Shown: positions 1 through 8,152, numbered from the stretch's first letter. The stretch: 27,759 nucleotides of DNA from RGIG2206 sp045579085 (GCA_045579085.1 JAZNLO010000029.1:1-27759); one strand, 5' to 3'. Made by a program: numbers and translations. The notes: generated from the letters alone by a model not told the origin.

Positions 1-625
1 GACCTGTCATAACCCTGTCAAGCTCGTTAATGCCTGTAGGTATTCCTATGTAATCCGCTCTGGTTTCAGGGTCGTTGAGCCTGTCAAGACGGTACAGCGT
101 TTCGCCGTGAAGCACCTCACTGAGCGGCACAAGCCCTGTTACGTCTCTGCCCTGCCTGATATCGTAAATCTTCTGCTCGGCAGAATCTATAAGTGTGCTT
201 ATGTCTGAGTTTTCCGCTTCTACGTCTTTTACTATTGTTTTCGCAGTTTGCAGCAAGGTGCGTGCAAAATATTTATCACGCACTATCTGCGCGTAAGCCG
301 CAACGTTAGCCGATGACGGAACAATGTCAACAAGCTGCATCAAATATGCCTTGCCGCCCGCATCGTCATACACGCCCTTTTTCTTGAGGGTGTTGAGCAC
401 GGTTATTACGTCGATTTTATCATTTTTCAGACTCATATCAGTCAGCACGCGGAAAATCTCCTTATGCTGAGGTATGTAGAAATATTCTGCGCTCTTGATT
501 ATCTCGTTTACTGTGTTGAGCGCATCGTAGTCTATCAATATTGAGCCGAGAACGGACTGCTCTGCCTCTGCACTAAACGGAACTACCTGCCCTGTCAGTG
601 ACTCAAACTGTAGATTATCAGCCAT
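1..625 (-). CDS. dnaB: Replicative DNA helicase DnaB, N-terminal part (cut by window edge)
   Basis: DnaB is the hexameric helicase that unwinds the chromosome at the replication fork. About 208 residues are visible, starting MADNLQFESLTGQVVPFSAE. The conserved opening PFSAEAEQSVLGSIL (about residues 16-30) begins the all-helical N-terminal domain that collars the hexamer and binds primase. The linker (IDSAEQKIYDIRQG) and the first segment of the RecA-like domain (GIPTGINELDRVMTG) follow; the Walker motifs lie beyond the edge. The ATG at 623-625 is preceded by AAAGGAC about 10 nt upstream. The gene begins 25 bp after rplI and is the last visible member of the rnj-gdpP-rplI operon. rplI-dnaB adjacency is classical in Firmicutes, which supports the call. 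It is truncated only by the window, not by mutation. Confidence 0.95.
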   Translation of the reverse strand, partial: MADNLQFESLTGQVVPFSAEAEQSVLGSILIDYDALNTVNEIIKSAEYFYIPQHKEIFRVLTDMSLKNDKIDVITVLNTLKKKGVYDDAGGKAYLMQLVDIVPSSANVAAYAQIVRDKYFARTLLQTAKTIVKDVEAENSDISTLIDSAEQKIYDIRQGRDVTGLVPLSEVLHGETLYRLDRLNDPETRADYIGIPTGINELDRVMTG

Positions 626-650
626 ATTTTTATATGTCCTTTCGTGGATT

Positions 651-1094
651 TTATTCCTGAACTACGCTTACTGTCATTTCAGCCGAAATCGCTGTGTAAA
701 GCTTAATCGTTACAGTATAATCGCCGAGAGATTTTATATCCTTCATCACAATCTTTCTGCGGTCAATATCTATACCATACTCAGCCTTGATTCTCTCGCC
801 GACTTCCTTTGCTGTAACCGAGCCGAAAAGCTTGCTTCCCGAGCCCGCCTTGACCTTGAGCGTTATCTTGCCGCCGTTAAGCTTATCGGCAGAAGCCTGA
901 GCTGCCGCTTTCTCCTCTGCTATATGATGAGCCTTTGACTCCTCGCGGTTACGAAGCTCAGTCAATGCCTGATTATCAGCCTCTATTGCCAGACCCTTCG
1001 GAAGTAAAAAGTTTCTTGCGTATCCGTCTGATACGTTTACCATTTCTCCCTTTTTACCCTTGCCTTTTACGTCTTGAGTTAAAATAAGCTTCAT
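651..1094 (-). CDS. rplI: 50S ribosomal protein L9
   Basis: L9 binds 23S rRNA near the base of the L1 stalk and helps keep reading frame. At 147 residues it has the usual family length. The N-terminal rRNA-binding domain has the signature MKLILTQDVKGKGKKGE and the GYARNFLLPKGLA segment (about residues 25-37). A charged connecting helix rich in E, K and A (about 44-75) follows, then the C-terminal domain beginning near GGKITLKVKAGSGSKLFGSVT. The ATG start has GGAGAG about 8 nt upstream. It lies 18 bp after gdpP and 25 bp before dnaB, so it is almost certainly cotranscribed with both. Confidence 0.97.
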   Translation of the reverse strand: MKLILTQDVKGKGKKGEMVNVSDGYARNFLLPKGLAIEADNQALTELRNREESKAHHIAEEKAAAQASADKLNGGKITLKVKAGSGSKLFGSVTAKEVGERIKAEYGIDIDRRKIVMKDIKSLGDYTVTIKLYTAISAEMTVSVVQE

Positions 1095-1112
1095 ATCTAT
1101 CTCTCCGTTTAA

Positions 1113-3071
1113 TTAGTTTTGCTTGTTTTCCTCGCGGTATTGCTTTATTGCATTTGCAAGCTGCTCAACCGCATCTTTTTGTGTTATATCCTTAAGCTGC
1201 GCCGCCGCCATAGTCATATGACCGCCGCCGCCCAATTTTTCCATTATAAGCTGAACGTTAACCTTGCCAAGCGAACGGGCTGAAATGTTGACCGTATCGC
1301 CGTCTTTAAAGGCTACGAAGGAAGCGTCAACCCCCTCGATGCCAAGCATCTCATCTGCTGCCTGAGCAGAGGCAAGCCTTACATACTGGCTGTCCGCCTC
1401 GCTTACTGCAACTGCGCAAGCATTAAACACTTTTGCAGAGGATACAATGCTCGCTCTGAGCTTATAAACCTCAATCGAGCTCTGAAAAAAGCCTCTTACA
1501 ACAACAGGGTCTGCTCCGCAGCCTCTTAAGTAAGCTGATGATTCAAACGTTCTTACACCTGTGTGAAGCACAAAATTGCGTGTATCAAGCATAATGCCCG
1601 AAAGCAGTGCCTCAGCCTCAACCTTGCCAACTCTTGCCGTCATATACTGCAAAAGCTCACTGACCATCTCGCACGCTGACGACGCATACGGGTCGTGATA
1701 GAAAATAACGGCGTTGCTGATATGGTCCACAGTCTTGCGATGGTGGTCTATCACAACAACCGACTGCGCCGCATCAAGCAGCTCGGGTACGTCGGCAAAG
1801 GTTTTCCTATGTGTATCTGTCAATATAACAAGCGTGCGCTTTGTTACAAGCTGCATCGCCTCAGCAGGCTCTACTGTTATAGTTTCGTCGGGATATGCCT
1901 TTTCAACGTAATCTATAAGCTCACTGCAGAGGCATTTATCCCTCGTTATCGCAATGCGGCATGGCTTGCCTGCGGCAACAACCGCTCTGTAAAATCCGTA
2001 GCAAGAGCCAAAGCTGTCCAAATCTGCGTAGCGATGACCCATCAGGATTACGTTGTCGCACGAGTCTATCATCTTCACAAGCGAAGATGCAACCATTCTG
2101 GTGCGCACCTTTGAACGCTTTGAGCCTGTGCTGGACGTGCCGCCGAAAAACTCAAACTCTTTTGTGTTTCTTATCGCAGCCTGGTCACCGCCGCGTCCGA
2201 GTGCCATATCAAGCGCCTGACGGGCAAGCTCCTCGCACTCGGCAAAGCCTTTGCCCTGCCTGCCCACGCCGATTGAAAGCGTGGCTGAGCCGTTTTCACC
2301 CAAGTCTATCGACTTAACCTTGTTAAGTATATCAAAGCGGGTATCTCTCATATAAGACATTCCCGTTTCGTCTGTTATAAGCAAATATCTGTCATTACTC
2401 AAGCGGCGGAAAACCGAATCCATTTCGCTCGCCCAGTTTTCTATCCTCTTTTCGATAGCACTGTTTATGCGAGTCTTTTCGCTGTCCCTCACTCCGCGAT
2501 AGAGGTCATCAATATTATCAACTGTTATGTACACCACAACAGGACGGCCTGAACGATACTTTGCCTTATAGTCTGCAAGCTCAGAGGTGTCAATAAAATA
2601 GCACATTGTGATATCACCTTCATTGCAAGCATAAAAGCGATATCTGCGTGACATATATTCTATATCCGTGCCTGCGCCGAAAGAGCTGTTTATTACGTCC
2701 TCGCTCACTATGAAGCCAACATCACGTCCAACGCAGTCAACGGAATTTACAACCTGCTTTAAAAACGCAGAATTATACCAGCGTATAACCCCGTCTGAAA
2801 CAGCTAAAACAGGTATACCGAGCTGTGAAAGCACGTCGCTTCCCTTTTCGGAGCTTGCTATAATATTATCCGCATAGAGCCTGACTCGTCTGCTGTTTGT
2901 AAGCGAATACACCACTACAAGCATAGCGATTATGAGCATCAAGCCCAGTTCAACAAAGCATATCACAGGGTGACCTAATGCGCCCGTTACAACAGCCTGC
3001 GCTCCTATGAGCGAAAGCATTACAAACGGCAACGCATCAATAAAACGCATTTTATTTTTCAAGCGGAGCAC
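1113..3071 (-). CDS. gdpP: GdpP-type cyclic-di-AMP phosphodiesterase (DHH-DHHA1, membrane)
   Basis: GdpP proteins hydrolyse c-di-AMP to pApA and so influence potassium and osmotic balance, wall stress and beta-lactam tolerance. At 652 residues it matches the family. Two membrane helices lie at about 11-31 and 36-56, followed by a PAS-like region (80-165) and a degenerate GGDEF domain (175-300) in which SNDRY replaces the catalytic loop. The DHH domain carries GHRYADLDSFG (345-355), DTH (419-421), DHH (442-444) and the LDTRNF metal ligand D496. The DHHA1 part has the glycine loop GGGGH (614-618). All metal-binding motifs are intact, so activity is expected. The GTG start is supported by GAGAGG but with only a 2-nt gap, and it sits in a small hairpin; the ATG at 3048-3050 (residue 8) is an alternative. 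It is placed 16 bp after rnj and before rplI-dnaB, as in Bacillus yybT-rplI-dnaC. Confidence 0.95.
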   Translation of the reverse strand: MLRLKNKMRFIDALPFVMLSLIGAQAVVTGALGHPVICFVELGLMLIIAMLVVVYSLTNSRRVRLYADNIIASSEKGSDVLSQLGIPVLAVSDGVIRWYNSAFLKQVVNSVDCVGRDVGFIVSEDVINSSFGAGTDIEYMSRRYRFYACNEGDITMCYFIDTSELADYKAKYRSGRPVVVYITVDNIDDLYRGVRDSEKTRINSAIEKRIENWASEMDSVFRRLSNDRYLLITDETGMSYMRDTRFDILNKVKSIDLGENGSATLSIGVGRQGKGFAECEELARQALDMALGRGGDQAAIRNTKEFEFFGGTSSTGSKRSKVRTRMVASSLVKMIDSCDNVILMGHRYADLDSFGSCYGFYRAVVAAGKPCRIAITRDKCLCSELIDYVEKAYPDETITVEPAEAMQLVTKRTLVILTDTHRKTFADVPELLDAAQSVVVIDHHRKTVDHISNAVIFYHDPYASSACEMVSELLQYMTARVGKVEAEALLSGIMLDTRNFVLHTGVRTFESSAYLRGCGADPVVVRGFFQSSIEVYKLRASIVSSAKVFNACAVAVSEADSQYVRLASAQAADEMLGIEGVDASFVAFKDGDTVNISARSLGKVNVQLIMEKLGGGGHMTMAAAQLKDITQKDAVEQLANAIKQYREENKQN

Positions 3072-3087
3072 CGCCTCTCGTAAGATA

Positions 3088-4989
3088 TTATATCTCCATT
3101 ATAACAGGAAGTATCATCGGCGTTCTGCGTGTAAGTGAAAACAGATAGCGCGACAAATCGTCCCTGATTTTTGTTTTTATATATGCCCAGTCGTGTTTGG
3201 GACAGCCTGCAAGAGAGTTGCAAACCTCGTTGCGTATATCATCTATGAGCTGCTCTGACTCCCTGACATACACAAAGCCCCTCGTTACTATATCGGGCCC
3301 CGCAACAATAGTGCCCGACGCTGAGTCTATCGTCATAACCACAGCAATAAGTCCGTCCTGTGCAAGATGCTTGCGGTCTCTCAAAACAATGCTTCCAACA
3401 TCACCCACCGAGAGCCCGTCAACCAGTACACGTCCTGCCTGAACAGTGCCGAGATTTTTCATAGAATCAGGTGTAAACTCTATCACCATTCCAAGCGATG
3501 CTATCATAATGTTCTTTTTATCTATGCCCACAGTCTGAGCTATCTCTGAGCTTCTGAGCAAATGCTTATACTCGCCGTGAAGCGGCATAAAATACTTCGG
3601 CTTTACAAGCTGCATCAAAAGCTTTAACTCCTCAGAGCAAGCGTGACCTGAAACGTGAACATCGTACATTTTTTCATATACAACTTCAGCGCCGTGCTTT
3701 AAAAGCTCGTTTATAACCCTTGAAACAAGCTTCTCGTTGCCAGGAATCGGCGTTGCTGATATTACTATAACGTCGCCCGAGCCAACGGACACTTTGCGGT
3801 GGTCTGAAAATGCCATACGGTAAAGCGCGCTCATCGGCTCACCCTGTGAGCCTGTTGTGATAATCACAATCTGCTCAGGTGTGTAGCGGCGGATAACATC
3901 TATATCTATAAGAACATTATCAGGTATATTCAAATATCCAAGCTCTGCCGCAACAGTTACGGCATTGAGCATACTTCTGCCCGATATCGCAACCTTGCGT
4001 CCATACTTTGCAGCCTCGTTGATTATCTGCTGTATGCGGTGAATATTTGAAGAAAACGTTGCAACGATTATCCTCTTGTTTACCGCTTTCGCGAAAATAT
4101 TAGAAAAGGCGCTACCTACAATCCGCTCTGTTGGTGTATAGCCCGGACGCTCTGCGTTCGTTGAATCTGAGAACAGCGCTGTTACACCCTCGTTACCCAG
4201 CTGCGCAAAACGGGCAAGGTCTATTACGTCACCATCAATGGGCGTCATATCAATTTTGAAGTCACCCGTGTGAACAAAAAGTCCCGCAGGGCAACGTATA
4301 GCCATCGCAACCGCATCGGGTATCGAGTGGTTGACGTGGATAAACTCAACGCTGAAGCAGCCCGCCTTGATAACGTCACCGGGTTTGCGCACATTCAGGT
4401 TGACACCCGACAGCTTATGCTCCTCAAGCTTGCCTCTTATAAGGCCAAGCGTGAGCGAGGTACCGTAAATCGGGATATTCATCTCTTTAAGCAAATACGG
4501 TATGCCGCCGATATGGTCCTCGTGCCCATGAGTTACAAACAAGCCCTTTATGCGCTCTTTGTTTTTTACCACGTAGGTGAAATCGGGTATAACAAGGTCG
4601 ATGCCCGGCATATCGTCATCCGGAAACGACATTCCGCAGTCAACGATGATGATATCGTTGCCGCATTCAAACACTGTGAAATTTTTGCCAATCTCATCAA
4701 GTCCGCCAAGCGGTATCACCTTTAGCGGTGTTACAGGCTCGGGCTTGACATTGTTTTTGCGCTGTGCGCTCTTTGCCTTAGATGAGTCAAGTGAGGTTGA
4801 CTGCGATTTAGGTTTGCGTGCAGAAGACGGCTTTTTCGCCGTTTTCTGATTGGACTTTACTGCGTTTTTTGCCGAAGTTTTCGCATCGGTTGTGTTCTGC
4901 AAATTATGCGAATATCTCGGCGCACGCTTGCCCTGAGCCGCTAAAACGGCTGTATCAGCGCTATAATCGTTCTTTTTTTGTTGTGACAT
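3088..4989 (-). CDS. rnj: Ribonuclease J with basic N-terminal extension
   Basis: RNase J is a metallo-beta-lactamase/beta-CASP ribonuclease with 5'-3' exonuclease and endonuclease activity, central to mRNA decay and rRNA maturation in Firmicutes. At 633 residues it exceeds the usual ~555. The surplus is the first ~85 residues, a Lys/Ser/Ala/Gln-rich low-complexity tail likely to be disordered and perhaps RNA-binding. The core starts near PLKVIPLGGLDEIGKN (88-103). The zinc site is visible as HGHEDH (154-159), with further ligands in HTGDFKID (D243). The beta-CASP region includes FSDSTNAE, and HVSGHACSEELKLL is a late conserved histidine motif. The ATG start has CGGAG upstream. It is the first gene of the rnj-gdpP-rplI-dnaB operon, behind a consensus promoter and a structured leader. 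Whether it is the J1 or J2 paralogue cannot be told. Confidence 0.96.
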   Translation of the reverse strand: MSQQKKNDYSADTAVLAAQGKRAPRYSHNLQNTTDAKTSAKNAVKSNQKTAKKPSSARKPKSQSTSLDSSKAKSAQRKNNVKPEPVTPLKVIPLGGLDEIGKNFTVFECGNDIIIVDCGMSFPDDDMPGIDLVIPDFTYVVKNKERIKGLFVTHGHEDHIGGIPYLLKEMNIPIYGTSLTLGLIRGKLEEHKLSGVNLNVRKPGDVIKAGCFSVEFIHVNHSIPDAVAMAIRCPAGLFVHTGDFKIDMTPIDGDVIDLARFAQLGNEGVTALFSDSTNAERPGYTPTERIVGSAFSNIFAKAVNKRIIVATFSSNIHRIQQIINEAAKYGRKVAISGRSMLNAVTVAAELGYLNIPDNVLIDIDVIRRYTPEQIVIITTGSQGEPMSALYRMAFSDHRKVSVGSGDVIVISATPIPGNEKLVSRVINELLKHGAEVVYEKMYDVHVSGHACSEELKLLMQLVKPKYFMPLHGEYKHLLRSSEIAQTVGIDKKNIMIASLGMVIEFTPDSMKNLGTVQAGRVLVDGLSVGDVGSIVLRDRKHLAQDGLIAVVMTIDSASGTIVAGPDIVTRGFVYVRESEQLIDDIRNEVCNSLAGCPKHDWAYIKTKIRDDLSRYLFSLTRRTPMILPVIMEI

Positions 4990-5170
4990 AAATTAGTTAA
5001 ACTCCGTTTCTCATTTCGGCGGCACAAACCAATCTCGCCGCCCTCGTTTTAATAATTAAATTTTAAATTGATATATGTATACGTTGCATCCACAGGCAAC
5101 GTAAAAATTGCTGAAAAAATTACTATAAAAATCCTGTGCGCTAAATCTACACAATACTTCTCCACTGTAA
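4990..5170 (-). promoter_or_regulatory. Structured 5' leader of the rnj operon
   Basis: From the predicted transcription start near 5170 to the rnj ATG there are about 180 untranslated nucleotides. Two clear hairpins are visible. One has a perfect 8-bp stem (5080-5087 with 5096-5103, TACGTTGC/GCAACGTA, 8-nt loop). The other has a 6-bp GC-only stem (5018-5023 with 5037-5042, GGCGGC/GCCGCC, 13-nt loop) that ends about 10-15 nt before the Shine-Dalgarno. An AU-rich single-stranded stretch separates them. No T-box, known riboswitch core or intrinsic terminator is recognisable. Autoregulation by RNase J is a plausible inference only. Confidence 0.5.
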
Positions 5171-5176
5171 TAAAAT

Positions 5177-5205
5177 ATTATATCTTAACCTACTCTCTTT
5201 GTCAA
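5177..5205 (-). promoter_or_regulatory. Consensus sigma-A promoter of the rnj-gdpP-rplI-dnaB operon
   Basis: On the minus strand TTGACA (5200-5205) and TATAAT (5177-5182) are both perfect and separated by exactly 17 bp. It is the only strong promoter between 5325 and rnj and points into rnj. Expression is expected to be high and largely constitutive. Confidence 0.9.
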
Positions 5206-5324
5206 GAAAAAGCCGCCCTTTTCGCTCGCTTTGCAACGCTCGTTTATTATTGCCCAATTAGGTATATTTTACTCATCATATCCTCGATATATCACCGCAA
5301 AATATAACGAAAGGAGTGTTTGCT

Positions 5325-5480
5325 TTGGATAAAAATAACAAAAACAACAATATGCGACCAACTCAGGTGGCGCTCAACGTAGTAAAAATTCCGCCCAGCA
5401 AAACCGACCCCTTCGGAATGTATACAGGCGTGCCTATGGATAAATCAGACGTGCCTCAGCAAGACCAGGACGACCTCTAA
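5325..5480 (+). CDS. Small 51-residue protein of unknown function
   Basis: A TTG-started reading frame follows an excellent ribosome binding site (AAAGGAG, about 8 nt before TTG). The start is MDKNNKNNNMRPTQVALNVV, and the protein ends in an acidic tail, DVPQQDQDDL. The middle part, PPSKTDPFGMYTGVP, is rich in Pro, Gly and aromatic residues and looks constrained. There is no signal peptide, membrane helix or cysteine; the N terminus is Asn/Lys-rich. From memory, short proteins with a D-x-x-G-x-[YW]-T-G-x-P core and a C-terminal Q-D-x-D-D-L occur in other Clostridia, but I cannot verify that here. It lies 73 bp before comM, which has its own promoter in the gap. A function cannot be assigned. 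Confidence 0.75.
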   Translation: MDKNNKNNNMRPTQVALNVVKIPPSKTDPFGMYTGVPMDKSDVPQQDQDDL

Positions 5481-5493
5481 AATCAAATTTATA

Positions 5494-5522
5494 TTGCTAA
5501 AATTATTTAAGCATTGTATAAT
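5494..5522 (+). promoter_or_regulatory. Sigma-A promoter of comM-mnmA
   Basis: TTGCTA (5494-5499), a 17-bp spacer and a perfect TATAAT (5517-5522) lie 32 bp upstream of the comM ATG, between the small 51-residue gene and comM. The -35 matches 4 of 6 consensus bases. Confidence 0.75.
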
Positions 5523-5553
5523 TTAAGCAAAGATTTTTAGGGAGTCAAAAACA

Positions 5554-7089
5554 ATGGTTTCTAAAATTTTCAGTCTTGGCTTATTTGGAATGAATGCTTT
5601 CACAGTTGAGGTGGAGGCAGACCTTTCTAAAGGTCTGCCCTGCTTCGATATAGTTGGACTGCCCGATGCCTCTGTCAAGGAATCACGTGACAGGGTTCGC
5701 GCGGCTCTCAAAAACTGCAATTATGACTTCCCTGTAAGCCGTATAACTGTTAATCTTGCGCCCGCAGACGTTAGAAAAGGCGGTCCGATTTACGACTTGC
5801 CCATTCTTACTGCGCTGCTTTCCGCATCAGGTCAGCTGAAAGTGAAAACAAACGGCTCCGCCTTCGTTGGCGAGCTCTCGCTAAGCGGCGATATCCGTCC
5901 AATAAACGGTGCGCTTGCTATGGCTATCCATGCTAAAAGCGAGGGCTTCAAATATCTGTTTTTGCCAGCGGTAAACGCCGCTGAGGCAAGCGTTGTTGAG
6001 GGCATAAACATCATCCCTGTTTCAACTGTTAAACAGCTTATTGCTTACTTAAAGGGCGAGGAGGACATACGTCCCGCAAAGCCTGAGGACTTCGATTTTA
6101 AGCCGCAGATGGAATACCTCGATTTTACTGACGTTAAAGGTCAGCGTTTACCGAAAAAGGCGCTCGAGGTTGCTGCCGCAGGCGGACACAACGTACTGCT
6201 TATCGGCACTCCCGGCTCGGGAAAAAGTATGCTTGCAAAGCGTATGCCAGGCATCCTCCCTGAAATGACCTTTGATGAACAAATTGAAACCACAAAAATA
6301 CATTCCGTTGCAGGTATTATGCCCGAACGTGTGCCGCTTATTACTCACAGACCGTTCCGTGCGCCGCATCACACCATCTCCCCTGCCGGACTTTCGGGCG
6401 GCGGCACTGTTCCAAAGCCCGGCGAAATCTCCCTTGCACATAACGGAGTGCTGTTTTTAGACGAGCTTCCCGAATTTTCCAGACACACGCTTGAGGTGTT
6501 GCGTCAGCCCTTAGAGGACGGCAAGGTAAACATCACTCGTGTGGCGGGCTCGCTGTCTTACAACTGCTCATTTATGCTGATTGCGGCAATGAATCCGTGC
6601 CCGTGCGGTTATTACGGGCATCCAACACGTGAATGCACCTGCACTAAAAATCAGGTTTCATCATATCTAAATCGAGTTTCGGGCCCGATGCTCGACCGTC
6701 TTGACCTTCACATTGAAGTTCCGCCCGTAGATTTTGAGGCCATCTCCTCAACAGAGGTTTCAGAAACATCAGAGCAAATCCGTGCACGTGTGAACGCCGC
6801 ACGTAAAATTCAGCAAGAGAGGTTTTCGGGCACCAACACGCTGTGCAACGCACACATGACTTCCGCGCAAATCCGCACCTTCTGCGTGCTTGACGACGAG
6901 GCTCGCAGCACGCTCAAAAGCGCATTCGAAAGGCTTAATATGTCTGCGCGTGCGTATGATAGGGTGCTTAAGGTTGCACGCACCATCGCAGACCTTGAAG
7001 CTTACGAGAACATAAGTGCCTCCCACGTGCTTCAGGCAATTCAGCTTAGAAGTCTGGACAGAAAATACTGGGGCGGTGAAGCTCAATGA
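5554..7089 (+). CDS. comM: ComM/YifB-family Mg chelatase-like AAA+ ATPase
   Basis: This family (511 residues here, usual ~505-510) includes Vibrio and Haemophilus ComM, a hexameric branch-migration helicase that helps integrate transforming DNA. Its role in Clostridia is not established. The N-terminal S5-fold/ChlI domain runs from about 5 to 165, with VGLPDASVKESRDRVRAAL (34-52) and LAPADVRKGG (68-77). The AAA+ core has Walker A GTPGSGKS (218-225), Walker B LFLDE (300-304) and a cysteine cluster NPCPCGYYG...CTC (C349, C351, C361, C363) characteristic of the family, perhaps metal-binding. Arg381 in the conserved GPMLDRLD segment may act in trans. The start has AGGGAG about 10 nt upstream. It overlaps mnmA by 4 bp (ATGA), which indicates translational coupling and one operon. 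All ATPase motifs are intact. Confidence 0.94.
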   Translation: MVSKIFSLGLFGMNAFTVEVEADLSKGLPCFDIVGLPDASVKESRDRVRAALKNCNYDFPVSRITVNLAPADVRKGGPIYDLPILTALLSASGQLKVKTNGSAFVGELSLSGDIRPINGALAMAIHAKSEGFKYLFLPAVNAAEASVVEGINIIPVSTVKQLIAYLKGEEDIRPAKPEDFDFKPQMEYLDFTDVKGQRLPKKALEVAAAGGHNVLLIGTPGSGKSMLAKRMPGILPEMTFDEQIETTKIHSVAGIMPERVPLITHRPFRAPHHTISPAGLSGGGTVPKPGEISLAHNGVLFLDELPEFSRHTLEVLRQPLEDGKVNITRVAGSLSYNCSFMLIAAMNPCPCGYYGHPTRECTCTKNQVSSYLNRVSGPMLDRLDLHIEVPPVDFEAISSTEVSETSEQIRARVNAARKIQQERFSGTNTLCNAHMTSAQIRTFCVLDDEARSTLKSAFERLNMSARAYDRVLKVARTIADLEAYENISASHVLQAIQLRSLDRKYWGGEAQ

Positions 7090-8126
7090 GTAAAAGAGTT
7101 TTAGTCGCAATGAGCGGCGGGGTGGACTCGTCTGCTGCCGCAGCAGTATTGCTTGAAAAAGGTTATGATGTTGAGGGCGCAATTATGCTGCTTTCACCGT
7201 GTGATGACGGCAGTGCCGTCAACGATGCGAAGTACGTTGCAGATAAGCTCAAAATAAAGCTGCACGTCTTCGATTTCAGAGATGAGTTTAAAAGCAATGT
7301 TATCGCCGACTTTTCCAAAACCTACTGCAAGGGTATGACTCCAAACCCTTGCGTTATATGCAATAAAAAAATCAAGTTTGGCGTATTCTTGGATAAGGCG
7401 CTCGAAATGGGGTTTGACCTTATCGCAACAGGTCATTATGCAAAAATTGAGCAAAACAAGGAGCGCTATTCCCTTTATCGCACAAATAGCGCAAAGGACC
7501 AGACGTATGTGCTGTATAACTTGAATCAACGCATATTAAAACACGTAATATTTCCGTTATCAGAGATTGAAGACAAGGCTTATGTAAGAAATCTTGCCCA
7601 AAAGCTCTGCCCGAAGGTTGCCGCTAAGCCAGACAGTCAGGAGATATGCTTTATCCCCGACGACGATTACTCAGGCTTTATCAAAAGTCAGGGTGTTGAA
7701 ATGCCGCAAGGTAATTTTGTGGATTTAAACGGAAATGTTCTCGGCACGCATAAGGGAATTTTCAACTACACAGTTGGTCAGCGAAAAGGGCTTGGAATCA
7801 GTCTTGGCAAGCCGCAATTTGTTGTGAAAATTGATACTCAGCGCAACGAAGTTGTGCTTGGCGATAACAGCGACACGTTTTCAATCGCCCTTGAAGCAAG
7901 CGAGCTTAATTTTATAAGCGGAGCCACGCCCGAAGCTCCCGTAAAACTGACCGCTAAGGTGCGGTACAGCGCAAAAGACGTGCCTGTAACGCTCGCTGTC
8001 ACAGACGGCATTGCAAAGGTTGAGTTTGACAGTCCCGAGCGCGCTATTACGCCGGGTCAGGCTATCGTGTTTTACGATAACGACGAGGTCATCGGCGGCG
8101 GCACAATTATCCGCTCGTTGAGTTGA
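7086..8126 (+). CDS. mnmA: tRNA-specific 2-thiouridylase MnmA
   Basis: MnmA activates and thiolates the wobble uridine (U34) of tRNA-Lys, -Glu and -Gln, using ATP and sulfur from a cysteine desulfurase. At 346 residues it is slightly shorter than the ~365 of E. coli. The PP-loop SGGVDSS is at 10-16. TPNPCVICNKKIKFG places cysteines at 89 and 92, and DSQEICFIPDDD places the third catalytic cysteine at 188. TGHYAKI, VGQRKGLG and the C-terminal beta-barrel motif TPGQAIVFY are also present. In E. coli the first position of the C-x-x-C motif is Asp; here it is Cys, as I recall for many Clostridia. The ATG overlaps the comM stop. A cysteine desulfurase is not in the window. Confidence 0.95.
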   Translation: MSKRVLVAMSGGVDSSAAAAVLLEKGYDVEGAIMLLSPCDDGSAVNDAKYVADKLKIKLHVFDFRDEFKSNVIADFSKTYCKGMTPNPCVICNKKIKFGVFLDKALEMGFDLIATGHYAKIEQNKERYSLYRTNSAKDQTYVLYNLNQRILKHVIFPLSEIEDKAYVRNLAQKLCPKVAAKPDSQEICFIPDDDYSGFIKSQGVEMPQGNFVDLNGNVLGTHKGIFNYTVGQRKGLGISLGKPQFVVKIDTQRNEVVLGDNSDTFSIALEASELNFISGATPEAPVKLTAKVRYSAKDVPVTLAVTDGIAKVEFDSPERAITPGQAIVFYDNDEVIGGGTIIRSLS

Positions 8127-8152
8127 TGTTATAAAGATTGGTGAGTATATAA

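Noticed and set aside
1695..2317. Plus-strand frames of 118-139 residues opposite gdpP
   Set aside because: Antisense shadows of a well supported gene; no ribosome binding sites.
3063..3074. GCGG-TGCT-CCGC hairpin at the gdpP start
   Set aside because: Only 4 bp, no T-tract; it is not a terminator. It only lowers confidence in the GTG start.
4990..5170. T-box or known riboswitch in the rnj leader
   Set aside because: No T-box consensus, purine, lysine or SAM-type core is recognisable and no terminator precedes rnj.
5068..5307. 79-residue plus-strand frame between rnj and the small protein
   Set aside because: It runs through the antisense of the rnj leader and promoter, has no ribosome binding site and an unlikely composition.
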